Part shown: positions 44,553 through 52,432 of the stretch, one piece after another | Layout: every line of letters starts with the position of its first letter | How positions within the stretch are numbered: the first letter of the stretch is position 1 | Origin: Klebsiella huaxiensis | Lineage (GTDB): Bacteria > Pseudomonadota > Gammaproteobacteria > Enterobacterales > Enterobacteriaceae | Assembly (NCBI RefSeq): GCF_003261575.2 | Contig: NZ_CP036175.1 | Location: 3,348,001 to 3,412,000 of the forward strand | Length of the DNA: 64,000 nucleotides | Direction of reading: 5' to 3' | The notes under the pieces: model-generated | The model's database searches: none | Told to the model about the DNA's origin: nothing | Seen by the model: the letters and a program-made list of their open reading frames with translations, nothing else | Translations under genes and position numbers: made by a program

Positions 44553-45361
44553 TGGAACGTTACGAGACGCTGTTTGCACAACTGAAAGCTCGCCAGGAAG
44601 GCGCATTTGTTCCCTTCGTGACGCTCGGCGACCCTAACCCGGAACAATCGCTGAAAATTATTGATACGCTGATTGAAGCGGGTGCCGATGCGCTGGAGCT
44701 GGGTATCCCATTCTCCGACCCGCTGGCGGACGGCCCAACCATTCAGGGCGCGGCCCTGCGCGCATTTGCCGCAGGCGTCACCCCCGCGCAATGCTTTGAA
44801 ATGCTGGCGGCAATTCGTCAAAAGCACCCGACCATCCCGATCGGCCTGCTGATGTACGCCAACCTGGTGTTCAGCCCTGGCATTGATGAATTTTATGCCG
44901 CATGCGAGCGCGCGGGCGTTGATTCAGTGCTGGTAGCCGATGTACCGGTCGAAGAGTCGGCACCGTTCCGCCAGGCCGCATTGCGCCATAATATCGCGCC
45001 AATTTTCATCTGCCCGCCAAATGCCGATGACGACCTGCTGCGCCAGATTGCTTCCTACGGTCGCGGCTATACCTATCTGCTGTCTCGTGCAGGCGTGACC
45101 GGCGCAGAAAATCGCGCCGCGCTGCCGCTGCACCATCTGATTGAGAAGCTGGCCGAGTACAATGCCGCGCCGCCGCTGCAGGGCTTTGGTATCTCTGCGC
45201 CGGAGCAGGTCACCGCCGCGATTGATGCCGGCGCTGCCGGGGCGATTTCCGGTTCTGCGATCGTCAAAATCATTGAGCGCAACGTTAACGACCCGCAGGC
45301 TATGCTGTCTGAACTGAAGACCTTTGTGCAGAGCCTCAAAGCCGCCACCAAAGCGGCCTAA
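44552..45361 (+). CDS. trpA: TrpA tryptophan synthase alpha subunit
   Basis: Cleaves indole-3-glycerol phosphate and channels indole to TrpB. The 269 residues match E. coli (268). The catalytic residues Glu49 and Asp60 are in ALELGIPFSDPLADGP, and the mobile loop is RAGVTGAENR. Last gene of the operon, followed after 9 bp by a strong hairpin. Confidence 0.98.
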   Translation: MERYETLFAQLKARQEGAFVPFVTLGDPNPEQSLKIIDTLIEAGADALELGIPFSDPLADGPTIQGAALRAFAAGVTPAQCFEMLAAIRQKHPTIPIGLLMYANLVFSPGIDEFYAACERAGVDSVLVADVPVEESAPFRQAALRHNIAPIFICPPNADDDLLRQIASYGRGYTYLLSRAGVTGAENRAALPLHHLIEKLAEYNAAPPLQGFGISAPEQVTAAIDAGAAGAISGSAIVKIIERNVNDPQAMLSELKTFVQSLKAATKAA

Positions 45362-45370
45362 GCACGCCTA

Positions 45371-45399
45371 CCGCCCGGCACTGCGCCGGGCGGTTATTT
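45371..45399 (+). terminator. trp operon terminator
   Basis: CCGCCCGGC (45371-45379) pairs with GCCGGGCGG (45385-45393), followed by TTATTT. The T-rich part overlaps the stop codon of the convergent marR gene. Confidence 0.82.
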
Positions 45400-45849
45400 C
45401 TGCTGTAAGCTGTCCGCGTACTTGCGCGTCAGACGAAACAGCGCCATCACATCCTCTTGCGCCCATTCCGCCAGCACTTGATTCATCAGCCGCGTTCTTG
45501 CAACCGAGATGCGTTCGATCATTGCCTGACCCGCTTCGCTAAGTGTGACTTCGCTAATCCGCCGGTCTTTGGCGTTGGGCTGCTTTCGCGCCAACCCCTG
45601 CGCTTCCAGTTTCTTCACCTGCCGACTGACGGTGGTGTAATCTCGCCCGAGACTATCCGCCAGTTCCACGACCCCCACCGGCCCCCTGCGCCCTACCGCT
45701 ACCAGCAGTGGGAAGAGGGCCTGATCAAGCTGAACTTCAGCAGCCTGCAGTATCTGCTCATCGCGCACTGACTGGTTCATCACGCTGATGATGTCGAGCA
45801 GCGCACCGTGAAACTCGCTGATGTCGTAATTATTATGTGCATATTGCAT
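45394..45849 (-). CDS. MarR-family transcriptional regulator
   Basis: A 151-residue MarR-type repressor. The winged helix lies at about 58-110, with GVVELADSLGRDYTTVSRQV for the recognition helix and KDRRISEVTLSEAGQ for the wing. Flanking helices form the dimer interface. It is transcribed divergently from an MDR-family oxidoreductase, and the 74-bp space between them holds two TATGTGCA-based palindromes. Autorepression plus control of the oxidoreductase by a small phenolic or quinone ligand is the usual arrangement for such pairs, but the ligand here is unknown. Confidence 0.85.
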   Translation of the reverse strand: MQYAHNNYDISEFHGALLDIISVMNQSVRDEQILQAAEVQLDQALFPLLVAVGRRGPVGVVELADSLGRDYTTVSRQVKKLEAQGLARKQPNAKDRRISEVTLSEAGQAMIERISVARTRLMNQVLAEWAQEDVMALFRLTRKYADSLQQK

Positions 45850-45852
45850 ATA
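45834..45852. promoter_or_regulatory. Putative MarR operator 1
   Basis: TATGTGCA (45834-45841), TAT, TGCATATA (45845-45852) form an inverted repeat with one mismatch. It covers the marR start codon, fitting autorepression. Confidence 0.5.
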
Positions 45853-45883
45853 TTATTTAACCAGGTATAGTGCCATTAACTGA

Positions 45884-45902
45884 TATGTGCATTTTACACA
45901 TA
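45884..45902. promoter_or_regulatory. Putative MarR operator 2
   Basis: TATGTG (45884-45889), seven bases, CACATA (45897-45902). The left half, TATGTGCA, is the same as in operator 1. It lies 22 bp ahead of the oxidoreductase start. Confidence 0.5.
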
Positions 45903-45923
45903 ATTATCCCAGGAGAGAATACT

Positions 45924-46871
45924 ATGAAAGCAGCCGTCGTTTTTGACCTGCAACAAGGCCCGATTTGGGCCGATTTTAGCGACCCGCAGCCTACTGAATA
46001 TGAGACACGGGTCAAAGTGCACGCCTGCGCTATCAGCCATGTCGTGAAAAGCCGGGCCTCCGGCAAACATTACAGTTTTGATGGCCGCCTGCCTTTCGGC
46101 GTCGGGATTGATGGCACCGGAACATTGCCTGACGGTCAGCGAGTTTATTTTGCCTTCCCCACCGCCCCGTGGGGCAGCATGGCACAGTGGGCACCGGTCG
46201 CGCTAAACCACTGCCTGCCGCTGCCGGATGATCTGGACGACGTTACCGCCGCCGCAATGGCAAATCCAGGCATGTCCGCATGGGCGTCGCTGGTCAAGCG
46301 CGCTGGTCTCAAGGCCGGAGAAACGGTGCTTATCAACGGTGCGACCGGTAGCGCCGGACAGCTGGCGGTACAAGTCGCCCGCTTTCTGGGGGCCAAAAAG
46401 GTGATTGCCACCGGGCGCAACGCGTTAAAGCTCGCCTCCCTCGGAGCCGATACAATAGTCAACTTAAGCGAAGATGATGCTACCGTGCGGTCACAGTTTG
46501 CGCACCTGGCAGCGCGGCAGATTGATGTCGTCGTCGATTACCTGTGGGGTCACAGTGCTGAACTATTGCTCCCGGCGCTGGCAAAGCATAGTCCAGGGAA
46601 GGCGCCGGTACGCTTTGTTCAGGTCGGTTCACTCGCCGCTGCCGATATCACGCTCAGCGGCGCAGTATTACGCTCTGCACCGTTGCAACTGATGGGCAGC
46701 GGGATTGGTAGCCTGTCCATGCCGCAACTGCTGGCGGCGACCGGGGAAATGCTGCAGGCCGCCGTCGCAGGCGGATTTACCATCGCCACTACTGTGCAGC
46801 CGCTTCGTGACATTGCTACGGCCTGGCCGCAGGATGACAGCCAGAAACGCACTGTTTTTATCGTCGATTAA
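45924..46871 (+). CDS. MDR-superfamily NAD(P)H quinone oxidoreductase-like protein
   Basis: A 315-residue zinc-independent member of the medium-chain dehydrogenase/reductase superfamily (quinone oxidoreductase group). A GroES-like N-terminal domain (about 1-115) lacks the zinc-ligand cysteines of true alcohol dehydrogenases. The Rossmann domain follows with the motif INGATGSAGQLAVQVARFLG near residue 136. The ATG at 45924 has AGGAGAG upstream. It is divergent from a MarR regulator. Such pairs often answer quinones, aldehydes or other electrophiles; the substrate cannot be read from the sequence. Confidence 0.8.
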   Translation: MKAAVVFDLQQGPIWADFSDPQPTEYETRVKVHACAISHVVKSRASGKHYSFDGRLPFGVGIDGTGTLPDGQRVYFAFPTAPWGSMAQWAPVALNHCLPLPDDLDDVTAAAMANPGMSAWASLVKRAGLKAGETVLINGATGSAGQLAVQVARFLGAKKVIATGRNALKLASLGADTIVNLSEDDATVRSQFAHLAARQIDVVVDYLWGHSAELLLPALAKHSPGKAPVRFVQVGSLAAADITLSGAVLRSAPLQLMGSGIGSLSMPQLLAATGEMLQAAVAGGFTIATTVQPLRDIATAWPQDDSQKRTVFIVD

Positions 46872-46900
46872 AAAAAATCGCTTCCACACAAAAGTTGGGG

Positions 46901-46929
46901 TTGATATCTTAAATGAGAAATATTATCTT
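46901..46929 (+). promoter_or_regulatory. Promoter of the RyhB-type sRNA
   Basis: -35 TTGATA (46901-46906) and -10 TATCTT (46924-46929) are separated by exactly 17 bp, giving a start near 46936. Confidence 0.75.
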
Positions 46930-46936
46930 TCTCATT
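46912..46936. promoter_or_regulatory. Fur box over the sRNA promoter
   Basis: AATGAGAAA (46912-46920), TATTATC, TTTCTCATT (46928-46936) form a perfect 9-bp inverted repeat of Fur-box type covering the -10 box. Iron-loaded Fur should shut the promoter. Confidence 0.82.
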
Positions 46937-47028
46937 ACCGAATAGTTGAGTAAACAACTCAGGTATTCGGTACGACATTGCTCACATTGCTTCCAGTATT
47001 TTTGCCCGCACTTGTGCGGGCTTTTTTT
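46936..47028 (+). ncRNA. ryhB-2: RyhB-family iron-starvation small RNA (paralogue)
   Basis: The 29 bases at 46972-47000, beginning ACGACATTGCTCACATTGCT, are identical to the conserved pairing core of E. coli RyhB. Ahead of it, CCGAATA...TATTCGG with AGTTG/CAACT forms a 5' stem-loop (46938-46970). Behind it is a terminator, GCCCGCAC, TT, GTGCGGGC plus TTTTTTT (47004-47028). The predicted RNA is about 92 nt, as for RyhB (90 nt). A Fur box covers the promoter. The E. coli gene lies between yhhX and yhhY, so this copy between an oxidoreductase and ymjA is probably the second, RyhB-2-like paralogue; the symbol is provisional. Confidence 0.93.
47004..47028 (+). terminator. Terminator of the RyhB-type sRNA
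   Basis: GCCCGCAC (47004-47011), TT, GTGCGGGC (47014-47021) and seven T. This is a strong Rho-independent terminator with a U-tail suitable for Hfq binding. Confidence 0.93.
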
Positions 47029-47153
47029 ATGATAGCTGACACAGCTTGCACACCCGTTGTCTTAACCAGCAATGGAAGAGACAATCCCTTCGTTAATCAA
47101 TAAAATCTATTTTAACCCATTCTGCGACTGACACTAACTCCACGGAGCAACTG

Positions 47154-47399
47154 ATGAACGATGAAGTACCACTGAAATATTACGACATTGCCGATGAGTA
47201 TTCGACCGAATCCGCAGAGCCGGTGAGCGAGTCAGAACGTGAACCATTGGCTCGCTATTTTCAATTGTTGATCACTCGCTTGATGAACAACGAAGAAATC
47301 AGTGAGGAAGCACAGGGAGAAATGGCCATTCAAGCGGGGATCAATGAGCAGCGTATTGATGATATCGCGAACTTCCTCAATAAATGGGGCAATGAGTAG
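47154..47399 (+). CDS. ymjA: YmjA, small DUF2543 family protein
   Basis: An 81-residue acidic protein of unknown function. The blocks PLKYYDIADEYSTE, LARYFQLLITRLMNNEEISE and the C-terminal IADFLNKWGNE-like end (DIANFLNKWGNE) match E. coli YmjA. CACGGAGCAACTG precedes the ATG. In E. coli ymjA lies beside sapA; here it stands between the RyhB-type RNA gene and ompW, so it has been moved. No signal or membrane segment is seen. Confidence 0.85.
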   Translation: MNDEVPLKYYDIADEYSTESAEPVSESEREPLARYFQLLITRLMNNEEISEEAQGEMAIQAGINEQRIDDIANFLNKWGNE

Positions 47400-47535
47400 A
47401 TCTTGTTAAAACAACATACGCCAGCCAATGCATCCTTTCCTGGTGAGCCACCATCAAGCCAAACCGTTCGCTGTATGATTGTTACAGAATAAAAAAGTAA
47501 GAGCTGGTCATACAGCGACCAGCTTTGCCGAAACT

Positions 47536-48174
47536 TTAGAAACGATAGCCCGCGGAGAACATAAACACCCACGGATCCAGGCGCACGCTGTCGTGCTGGC
47601 GAGCCTCGCCCAGTTTATAGCTCGCGGTGGTGTCGATATCCATGTACCAAACTGACATGTTAATCAACCAGTCGCGGTTAATCAGATAATCCATACCGAC
47701 CTGACCCGCAGCACCCCAGGAATCTTTCAGGCTCAGATCGGAAATCCCCTGATTTTTACCATTGTCGTTCACACCTTCGTCAAAGAAGGTGGTGTAGTTA
47801 ATACCCACACCAACATATGGACGCAGCTTGCTGCTCGAATCGCCAAAGTACCACTGCGCCATTAAGGTCGGCGGTAAATGATGAACGGTAGCAATATTGC
47901 CGGTTGCTGCGGTCCCGACTTTATGGCGGAACGGCGTCGCAGCCAGCAGTTCAACACCGATATTATCCGTTGCCATATAGGTGAACGTCAGGCCCAGCTG
48001 TGTATTGTTGCTAACGTTAAAGCCTCCCAGACTGCCTAACGTACCGCCCGCCCCTTCTGTTGGCCTGACGGTTGCCGAACCTGCACGAATAAAAAATTCA
48101 CCCGCTTCATGCGCCCAGACGCTGCCGCTGGTGAGAGTGCTCAGAATAACAAACGCCGCTGCTAACTTTTTCAT
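47536..48174 (-). CDS. ompW: OmpW outer-membrane protein
   Basis: An eight-stranded outer-membrane beta-barrel of 212 residues, colicin S4 receptor in E. coli and induced there under anaerobic and oxidative conditions. A signal peptide (1-21, ending VWA) precedes HEAGEFFIRAGSATVRP. The barrel ends with the aromatic C-terminus MFSAGYRF. The ATG at 48174 has GAGGAAGTGGG upstream; a longer frame in the same phase is not used. An FNR-like site is present about 100 bp upstream. Confidence 0.95.
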   Translation of the reverse strand: MKKLAAAFVILSTLTSGSVWAHEAGEFFIRAGSATVRPTEGAGGTLGSLGGFNVSNNTQLGLTFTYMATDNIGVELLAATPFRHKVGTAATGNIATVHHLPPTLMAQWYFGDSSSKLRPYVGVGINYTTFFDEGVNDNGKNQGISDLSLKDSWGAAGQVGMDYLINRDWLINMSVWYMDIDTTASYKLGEARQHDSVRLDPWVFMFSAGYRF

Positions 48175-48274
48175 ACCCACTTCCTCATTATGGTTATTCA
48201 GCGCAAGAATATACCTACAATGAAGTATGTTTGATCCAACATGGATCACACAAAGCTGGGAAATTTAACATTTA

Positions 48275-48288
48275 TTGATCCAGATTAA
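48275..48288. promoter_or_regulatory. FNR-like site upstream of ompW
   Basis: TTGAT-CCAG-ATTAA matches the FNR consensus TTGAT-N4-ATCAA in 9 of 10 positions. It is 101 bp ahead of the ompW start; ompW is FNR-activated in E. coli. Confidence 0.45.
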
Positions 48289-48487
48289 TTTTCACTTTTT
48301 CAATGCAATCAGTGATAAGCGCGCAACATCAAAATCCTGCTTTTGCGCTACTCAAGGCAGCGCATCGCTGGTTTCCTCTTCTATTTACAAAGATATACTT
48401 AGCGCGCAGGAGCAGAGACTGCTACCCAGGCACGATTTGCGGTACAATCGCCGGCTAGTTAACACCTGCAAGACTCAAGGAGAATGC

Positions 48488-49231
48488 ATGTCTATCACGG
48501 CGAAGTCCGTCTACCGTGACACCGGAAACTTTTTCCGTAATCAGTTCGTCACTATTTTGCTGATTGCATTGTTGTGCGCGCTTATTACGGTAGTACTTGG
48601 CCATGCCTTTTCACCCAGTGAAGAGCAATTATCGATTCTGAGCGAAGGCGATAGCCTGACGGGTAGCGTCGGGTTGTTCGAGCTGGTGCAAAGTATGACG
48701 CCGGAACAGCAGCAGGTCCTGCTACGAGCTTCGGCAGCCTCTACATTCTCTGGACTGGTGGGCAATGCGATCCTTGCGGGCGGCGTTCTGCTGATGATTC
48801 AGATGATCTCCGCCGGTCAGCGCGTCAGCGCTCTACGGGCGATCGGCGCTTCCGCGCCGGTATTGCCAAAGCTGCTGCTGCTGATCCTGCTGACGACCTT
48901 TGTGGTCCAGATGGGGATGATGCTGGTGGTGGTGCCGGGCGTCCTGCTGGCTATCGTGCTCTCTTTCGCGCCGGTAATGCTGGTGCAGGATAAAATCGGT
49001 ATCTTCAGCGCCATGCGTAGCAGCATGCGCCTGGCGTGGGCCAATGTACGCCTGGTGGCTCCGGCTATCATCGGCTGGCTGCTGGCGAAAACCCTGCTGC
49101 TGCTGTTTGCCTCCAGCTTCGCGGTACTGACGCCAAACGTTGGCGCAATCGTGATAAATACCATCAGCAACCTGATCTCCGCATTGTTGCTGATCTATTT
49201 ATTCCGCTTGTATATGCTTATTCGCAACTAA
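48488..49231 (+). CDS. yciC: YciC inner-membrane protein (UPF0259)
   Basis: A 247-residue polytopic membrane protein of unknown function, same length as E. coli YciC. Six hydrophobic segments are visible, starting with FVTILLIALLCALITVVLG at about 16-34. AAGGAGAATGC precedes the ATG at 48488, which excludes the longer upstream frame. It lies 51 bp before yciB and is divergent from ompW, as in E. coli. No function is established. Confidence 0.93.
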   Translation: MSITAKSVYRDTGNFFRNQFVTILLIALLCALITVVLGHAFSPSEEQLSILSEGDSLTGSVGLFELVQSMTPEQQQVLLRASAASTFSGLVGNAILAGGVLLMIQMISAGQRVSALRAIGASAPVLPKLLLLILLTTFVVQMGMMLVVVPGVLLAIVLSFAPVMLVQDKIGIFSAMRSSMRLAWANVRLVAPAIIGWLLAKTLLLLFASSFAVLTPNVGAIVINTISNLISALLLIYLFRLYMLIRN

Positions 49232-49282
49232 CTTAATCTGGGCCGGATCCTCCCGGCCCTTCCTGAACGACGGAATCGATGT

Positions 49283-49822
49283 ATGAAGCAGTTTTTGGAT
49301 TTTTTACCGCTGGTAGTCTTCTTCGCATTCTACAAGCTTTACGATATCTACGCCGCGACGACCGCGCTGATTATCGCCACGGCCATTGTGCTGATCTACA
49401 GCTGGGTGCGCTATCGCAAAGTCGAGAAAATGGCGCTGATTACTTTTGTACTGGTCGCCGTATTCGGCGGACTGACCATCTTCTTCCATAACGACGAGTT
49501 TATTAAATGGAAGGTGACGGTTATCTACGTTCTGTTCGCCAGCGCGCTGCTGTTTAGCCAGTGGGTGATGAAAAAGCCGCTGATCCAGCGCATGCTGGGT
49601 AAAGAGCTGACGCTGCCGCAGCAAGTGTGGTCGCGCCTGAATCTGGCCTGGGCGGTGTTCTTCATCCTGTGCGGGTTGGCGAATATCTACATCGCTTTCT
49701 GGCTACCGCAGAATATTTGGGTCAACTTCAAAGTCTTCGGCCTGACGGCTCTGACACTGGTGTTCACCCTGCTGAGCGGCGTTTACATCTATCGCCATAT
49801 GCCGCAGGACGACAATCACTAA
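49283..49822 (+). CDS. yciB: YciB inner-membrane protein, cell-envelope and septation related
   Basis: A 179-residue protein with five hydrophobic segments (intracellular septation protein A family). In E. coli YciB interacts with elongation and division proteins and, with DcrB, affects envelope integrity. The opening MKQFLDFLPLVVFFAFYKLY and the block KPLIQRMLGKELTLP then VWSRLNLAW are family hallmarks. It follows yciC closely. Downstream the usual partner yciA is separated by an inserted receptor gene. Confidence 0.94.
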   Translation: MKQFLDFLPLVVFFAFYKLYDIYAATTALIIATAIVLIYSWVRYRKVEKMALITFVLVAVFGGLTIFFHNDEFIKWKVTVIYVLFASALLFSQWVMKKPLIQRMLGKELTLPQQVWSRLNLAWAVFFILCGLANIYIAFWLPQNIWVNFKVFGLTALTLVFTLLSGVYIYRHMPQDDNH

Positions 49823-49830
49823 GTTCGCTT

Positions 49831-49864
49831 CGGCACGCATAATTCTCTGCGTGCCGCCCTTCTT
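49831..49864 (+). terminator. yciB terminator
   Basis: CGGCACGCA (49831-49839) pairs with TGCGTGCCG (49848-49856), then CCCTTCTTTT. It lies 8 bp after the yciB stop. Confidence 0.75.
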
Positions 49865-50148
49865 TTCCCTTACCATTCAATTTATTCCCCCTTCAGACAA
49901 CTAATTAAATTTCAGGTTTGTCGACACTAAACCGGTTTAACTCATTATTCTGGGTCCCTCCGACAGCATTTCCCATTGAGACTGATTTCTAACCGTCGAA
50001 AACGTTTCTTCATTATCCTTGCCATAAGTTGGAAAGTTGCGGCAATTGTGAGGATTTCATGGAGATTCCCTCCCTACAATTGTAATGATAATAATTATCA
50101 TTGATATTCTCGATCTCAATTTTTCATGATTTGATATGGATATTCATA
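49865..50148. other. Promoter region of the FepA-like receptor
   Basis: The gap from yciB to the receptor gene is 326 bp in all. After the terminator it contains no gene. A perfect Fur palindrome at 50084-50102 and a TACAAT box at 50075-50080 mark the promoter region. Confidence 0.6.
50084..50102. promoter_or_regulatory. Fur box of the FepA-like receptor gene
   Basis: AATGATAATAATTATCATT is a perfect 19-bp palindrome that closely matches the Fur consensus GATAATGATAATCATTATC. It is 47 bp ahead of the start codon. Confidence 0.9.
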
Positions 50149-52332
50149 ATGAGACCGCAGAAAAATCACATAGCAACGCCTCTTGCCCTGGCCATCGCAG
50201 GCTTACTTAGCCCGGGTGTTTTCGCCGAAGAGGTAGAGCAGGATACCGAAACGATGGTCGTTCGGGGAACCGCTGAAGAAGCGCTCAAACAGCAGCCGGG
50301 CGTTTCGATCATCACCGCAGAAGATATCGCTAAAGATCCTCCGGTTAACGATCTGTCAGAAATCATTCGTAAAATGCCCGGTGTCAATCTGACCGGCAAC
50401 AGCGCCAGCGGCAGCCGCGGCAACAACCGACAGATTGATATTCGCGGCATGGGGCCGGAAAACACGCTGATTCTTATCGATGGCGTGCCCGTCAGTTCAA
50501 GAAACTCGGTACGTTATAGCTGGCGCGGCGAGCGCGATACCCGCGGCGACAGCAACTGGGTTCCGCCGGAAATGGTCGAGCGTATCGAGGTTCTGCGCGG
50601 CCCTGCTGCGGCGCGCTACGGCTCCGGCGCCGCGGGCGGCGTGGTGAATATTATTACTAAACGCCCAACTAACGACTGGCACGGCTCGCTTTCGCTCTAT
50701 ACCAATCAGCCAGAAAATAATAAAGAAGGCTCCACCAACCGGGCTAACTTTAACCTTAACGGACCACTGGCCGGCGATGCCCTGACGATGCGTCTGTACG
50801 GCAACATAAACAAAACGGAGCCCGATGCCTGGGATATCAACCACGCGCAAAATGGCTCTTATGCCGCAGGCCGCGAAGGCGTTCGCAACAAAGATATTAA
50901 CGCCCTGCTGTCATGGAAAGTGACGCCGCAGCAGATTGTCGATTTCAGCTACGCCTATAGCCGCCAGGGCAATATTTATGCCGGAGATACTCAGTACAGC
51001 AACGGCAACGTCAGTCCAAACGGGCTGGTGGATTCGCTTTACGGCCAGGAAACAAACCGGATGTACCGTCAGACCTGGGGCCTGACCTATAACGGCATCT
51101 GGGACTGGGGCCAGTCGAAAGCGGGCGTCTACTACGAAAAAACCAACAACACCCGCCTGAAGGAAGGTTCCACCGGCCGCGTAGAAGGAATGATCAACAG
51201 CGATGAATATGCCACCAGCCGCCTGGAATCATGGCGATCAACCGGCGAGTTGAATATTCCTTTCAACTGGTTGGCTGAACAGACCCTCACGTTGGGTATG
51301 GAGTGGAATCGCGATGAACTGAATGACCCGGCGTCGATGCTGGCTACCAGCACGGGCGAAGATATTACTAACGGCATTTCCGGAGATCCTTCGCAACGTA
51401 GCACCAAAAATAGCGCCACCCTGACCGGTATCTATCTCGAAGACAATATTGAAGCGACGCCGGGCACCAATATTATTCCCGGTCTGCGCTTTGACTATCA
51501 CAACGATTTCGGCAGTAACTGGAGCCCGAGCCTGAACCTGTCACAGGATCTGGGCGATATGTTTAAGGTCAAAGCGGGTATTGCCCGGGTGTTCAAAGCA
51601 CCGAACCTGTACCAGTCTAGTGAAGGTTATCTACTAGCAACTAACGGTAACGGCTGCCCAAATACCGTCTCCGACGGCAAGTGCTATCTGTTGGGTAATC
51701 CGGATCTTGACCCGGAAATCAGCATCAACAAAGAGATCGGCCTTGAATTTAACTTAAATGGCTACAACGCCGGTATCACCTGGTTCCGTAACGATTACAA
51801 AAACAAAATCGTCTCCGGTACCGACGTACTGGGCTATACCTCCGGTGGCTATAATATTCTGCAGTGGCAAAACGGCGGTAAAGCGGTCGTTGAAGGTCTC
51901 GAAGGTACCTTGCTGGTTCCGGTGATTGCCGATACGCTGAACTGGCGCACCAACGCCACCTATATGATCAAATCGGAAAACAAAGATACCGGCAACCCGC
52001 TGTCCGTCATTCCGAAATATACCATCAACACCATGCTCGACTGGCAGATTAACAGCAAGCTTTCGGCGAACGTCAACTGGACGATGTACGGTAGGCAGAA
52101 ACCGCGCGAATACGCTGAAATTCGTAACGAGATTGGCGTACTGGCGACCAACGAAGTCGGTTCCTATTCTGTCGTCGGAATTGGCGGTAACTATCAGTTG
52201 ATGAAAGATTTACGCCTGAATGCCGGGATCAGCAACCTGTTCGATAAGCAGCTTTATCGCGAAAACTCGGGCGCGTCGACCTACAACGAACCGGGTCGCG
52301 CATACTACGCTGGCGTCACGCTCTCCTTCTAA
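50149..52332 (+). CDS. FepA-like TonB-dependent ferric siderophore receptor
   Basis: Outer-membrane receptor for ferric catecholate siderophores, 727 residues. Parts in order: a signal peptide (1-26, ending GVFA); a TonB box ETMVV at about 34-38; a plug domain (about 50-175) with MPGVNLTGNSASGSRGNNRQ then IDIRGMGPENTLILIDGVPV; and a 22-strand barrel closing in YYAGVTLSF. The plug block is FepA/IroN-like, so enterobactin or salmochelin is the probable ligand. E. coli fepA belongs to the ent locus, so this looks like an additional copy, inserted between yciB and yciA. Klebsiella is known to carry more than one FepA. A perfect Fur box precedes it. Confidence 0.88.
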   Translation: MRPQKNHIATPLALAIAGLLSPGVFAEEVEQDTETMVVRGTAEEALKQQPGVSIITAEDIAKDPPVNDLSEIIRKMPGVNLTGNSASGSRGNNRQIDIRGMGPENTLILIDGVPVSSRNSVRYSWRGERDTRGDSNWVPPEMVERIEVLRGPAAARYGSGAAGGVVNIITKRPTNDWHGSLSLYTNQPENNKEGSTNRANFNLNGPLAGDALTMRLYGNINKTEPDAWDINHAQNGSYAAGREGVRNKDINALLSWKVTPQQIVDFSYAYSRQGNIYAGDTQYSNGNVSPNGLVDSLYGQETNRMYRQTWGLTYNGIWDWGQSKAGVYYEKTNNTRLKEGSTGRVEGMINSDEYATSRLESWRSTGELNIPFNWLAEQTLTLGMEWNRDELNDPASMLATSTGEDITNGISGDPSQRSTKNSATLTGIYLEDNIEATPGTNIIPGLRFDYHNDFGSNWSPSLNLSQDLGDMFKVKAGIARVFKAPNLYQSSEGYLLATNGNGCPNTVSDGKCYLLGNPDLDPEISINKEIGLEFNLNGYNAGITWFRNDYKNKIVSGTDVLGYTSGGYNILQWQNGGKAVVEGLEGTLLVPVIADTLNWRTNATYMIKSENKDTGNPLSVIPKYTINTMLDWQINSKLSANVNWTMYGRQKPREYAEIRNEIGVLATNEVGSYSVVGIGGNYQLMKDLRLNAGISNLFDKQLYRENSGASTYNEPGRAYYAGVTLSF

Positions 52333-52338
52333 ACCTCT

Positions 52339-52358
52339 ACGCCCGCATTAGCGGGCGT
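52339..52358 (+). terminator. Terminator after the receptor gene
   Basis: ACGCCCGC (52339-52346), loop ATTA, GCGGGCGT (52351-52358). It is followed by CTCCCCCTATTC without a T-run, so strength is uncertain. Confidence 0.6.
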
Positions 52359-52432
52359 CTCCCCCTATTCTCTCCACGCCCTTTTCATAGTAGCATCGCG
52401 CCTGATCATCTTTGACGAGTACAGAGTAGAGA

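Noticed and set aside
46872..47153. Treating the hairpin at 47004 as the terminator of the upstream oxidoreductase gene
   Set aside because: It lies 132 bp past that gene, and the sequence between contains a promoter, a Fur site and the RyhB core, so it belongs to the small RNA.
48275..48487. N-terminal extension of YciC by 71 residues
   Set aside because: The upstream part covers the ompW promoter region. AAGGAG before 48488 and the family length fix the start.
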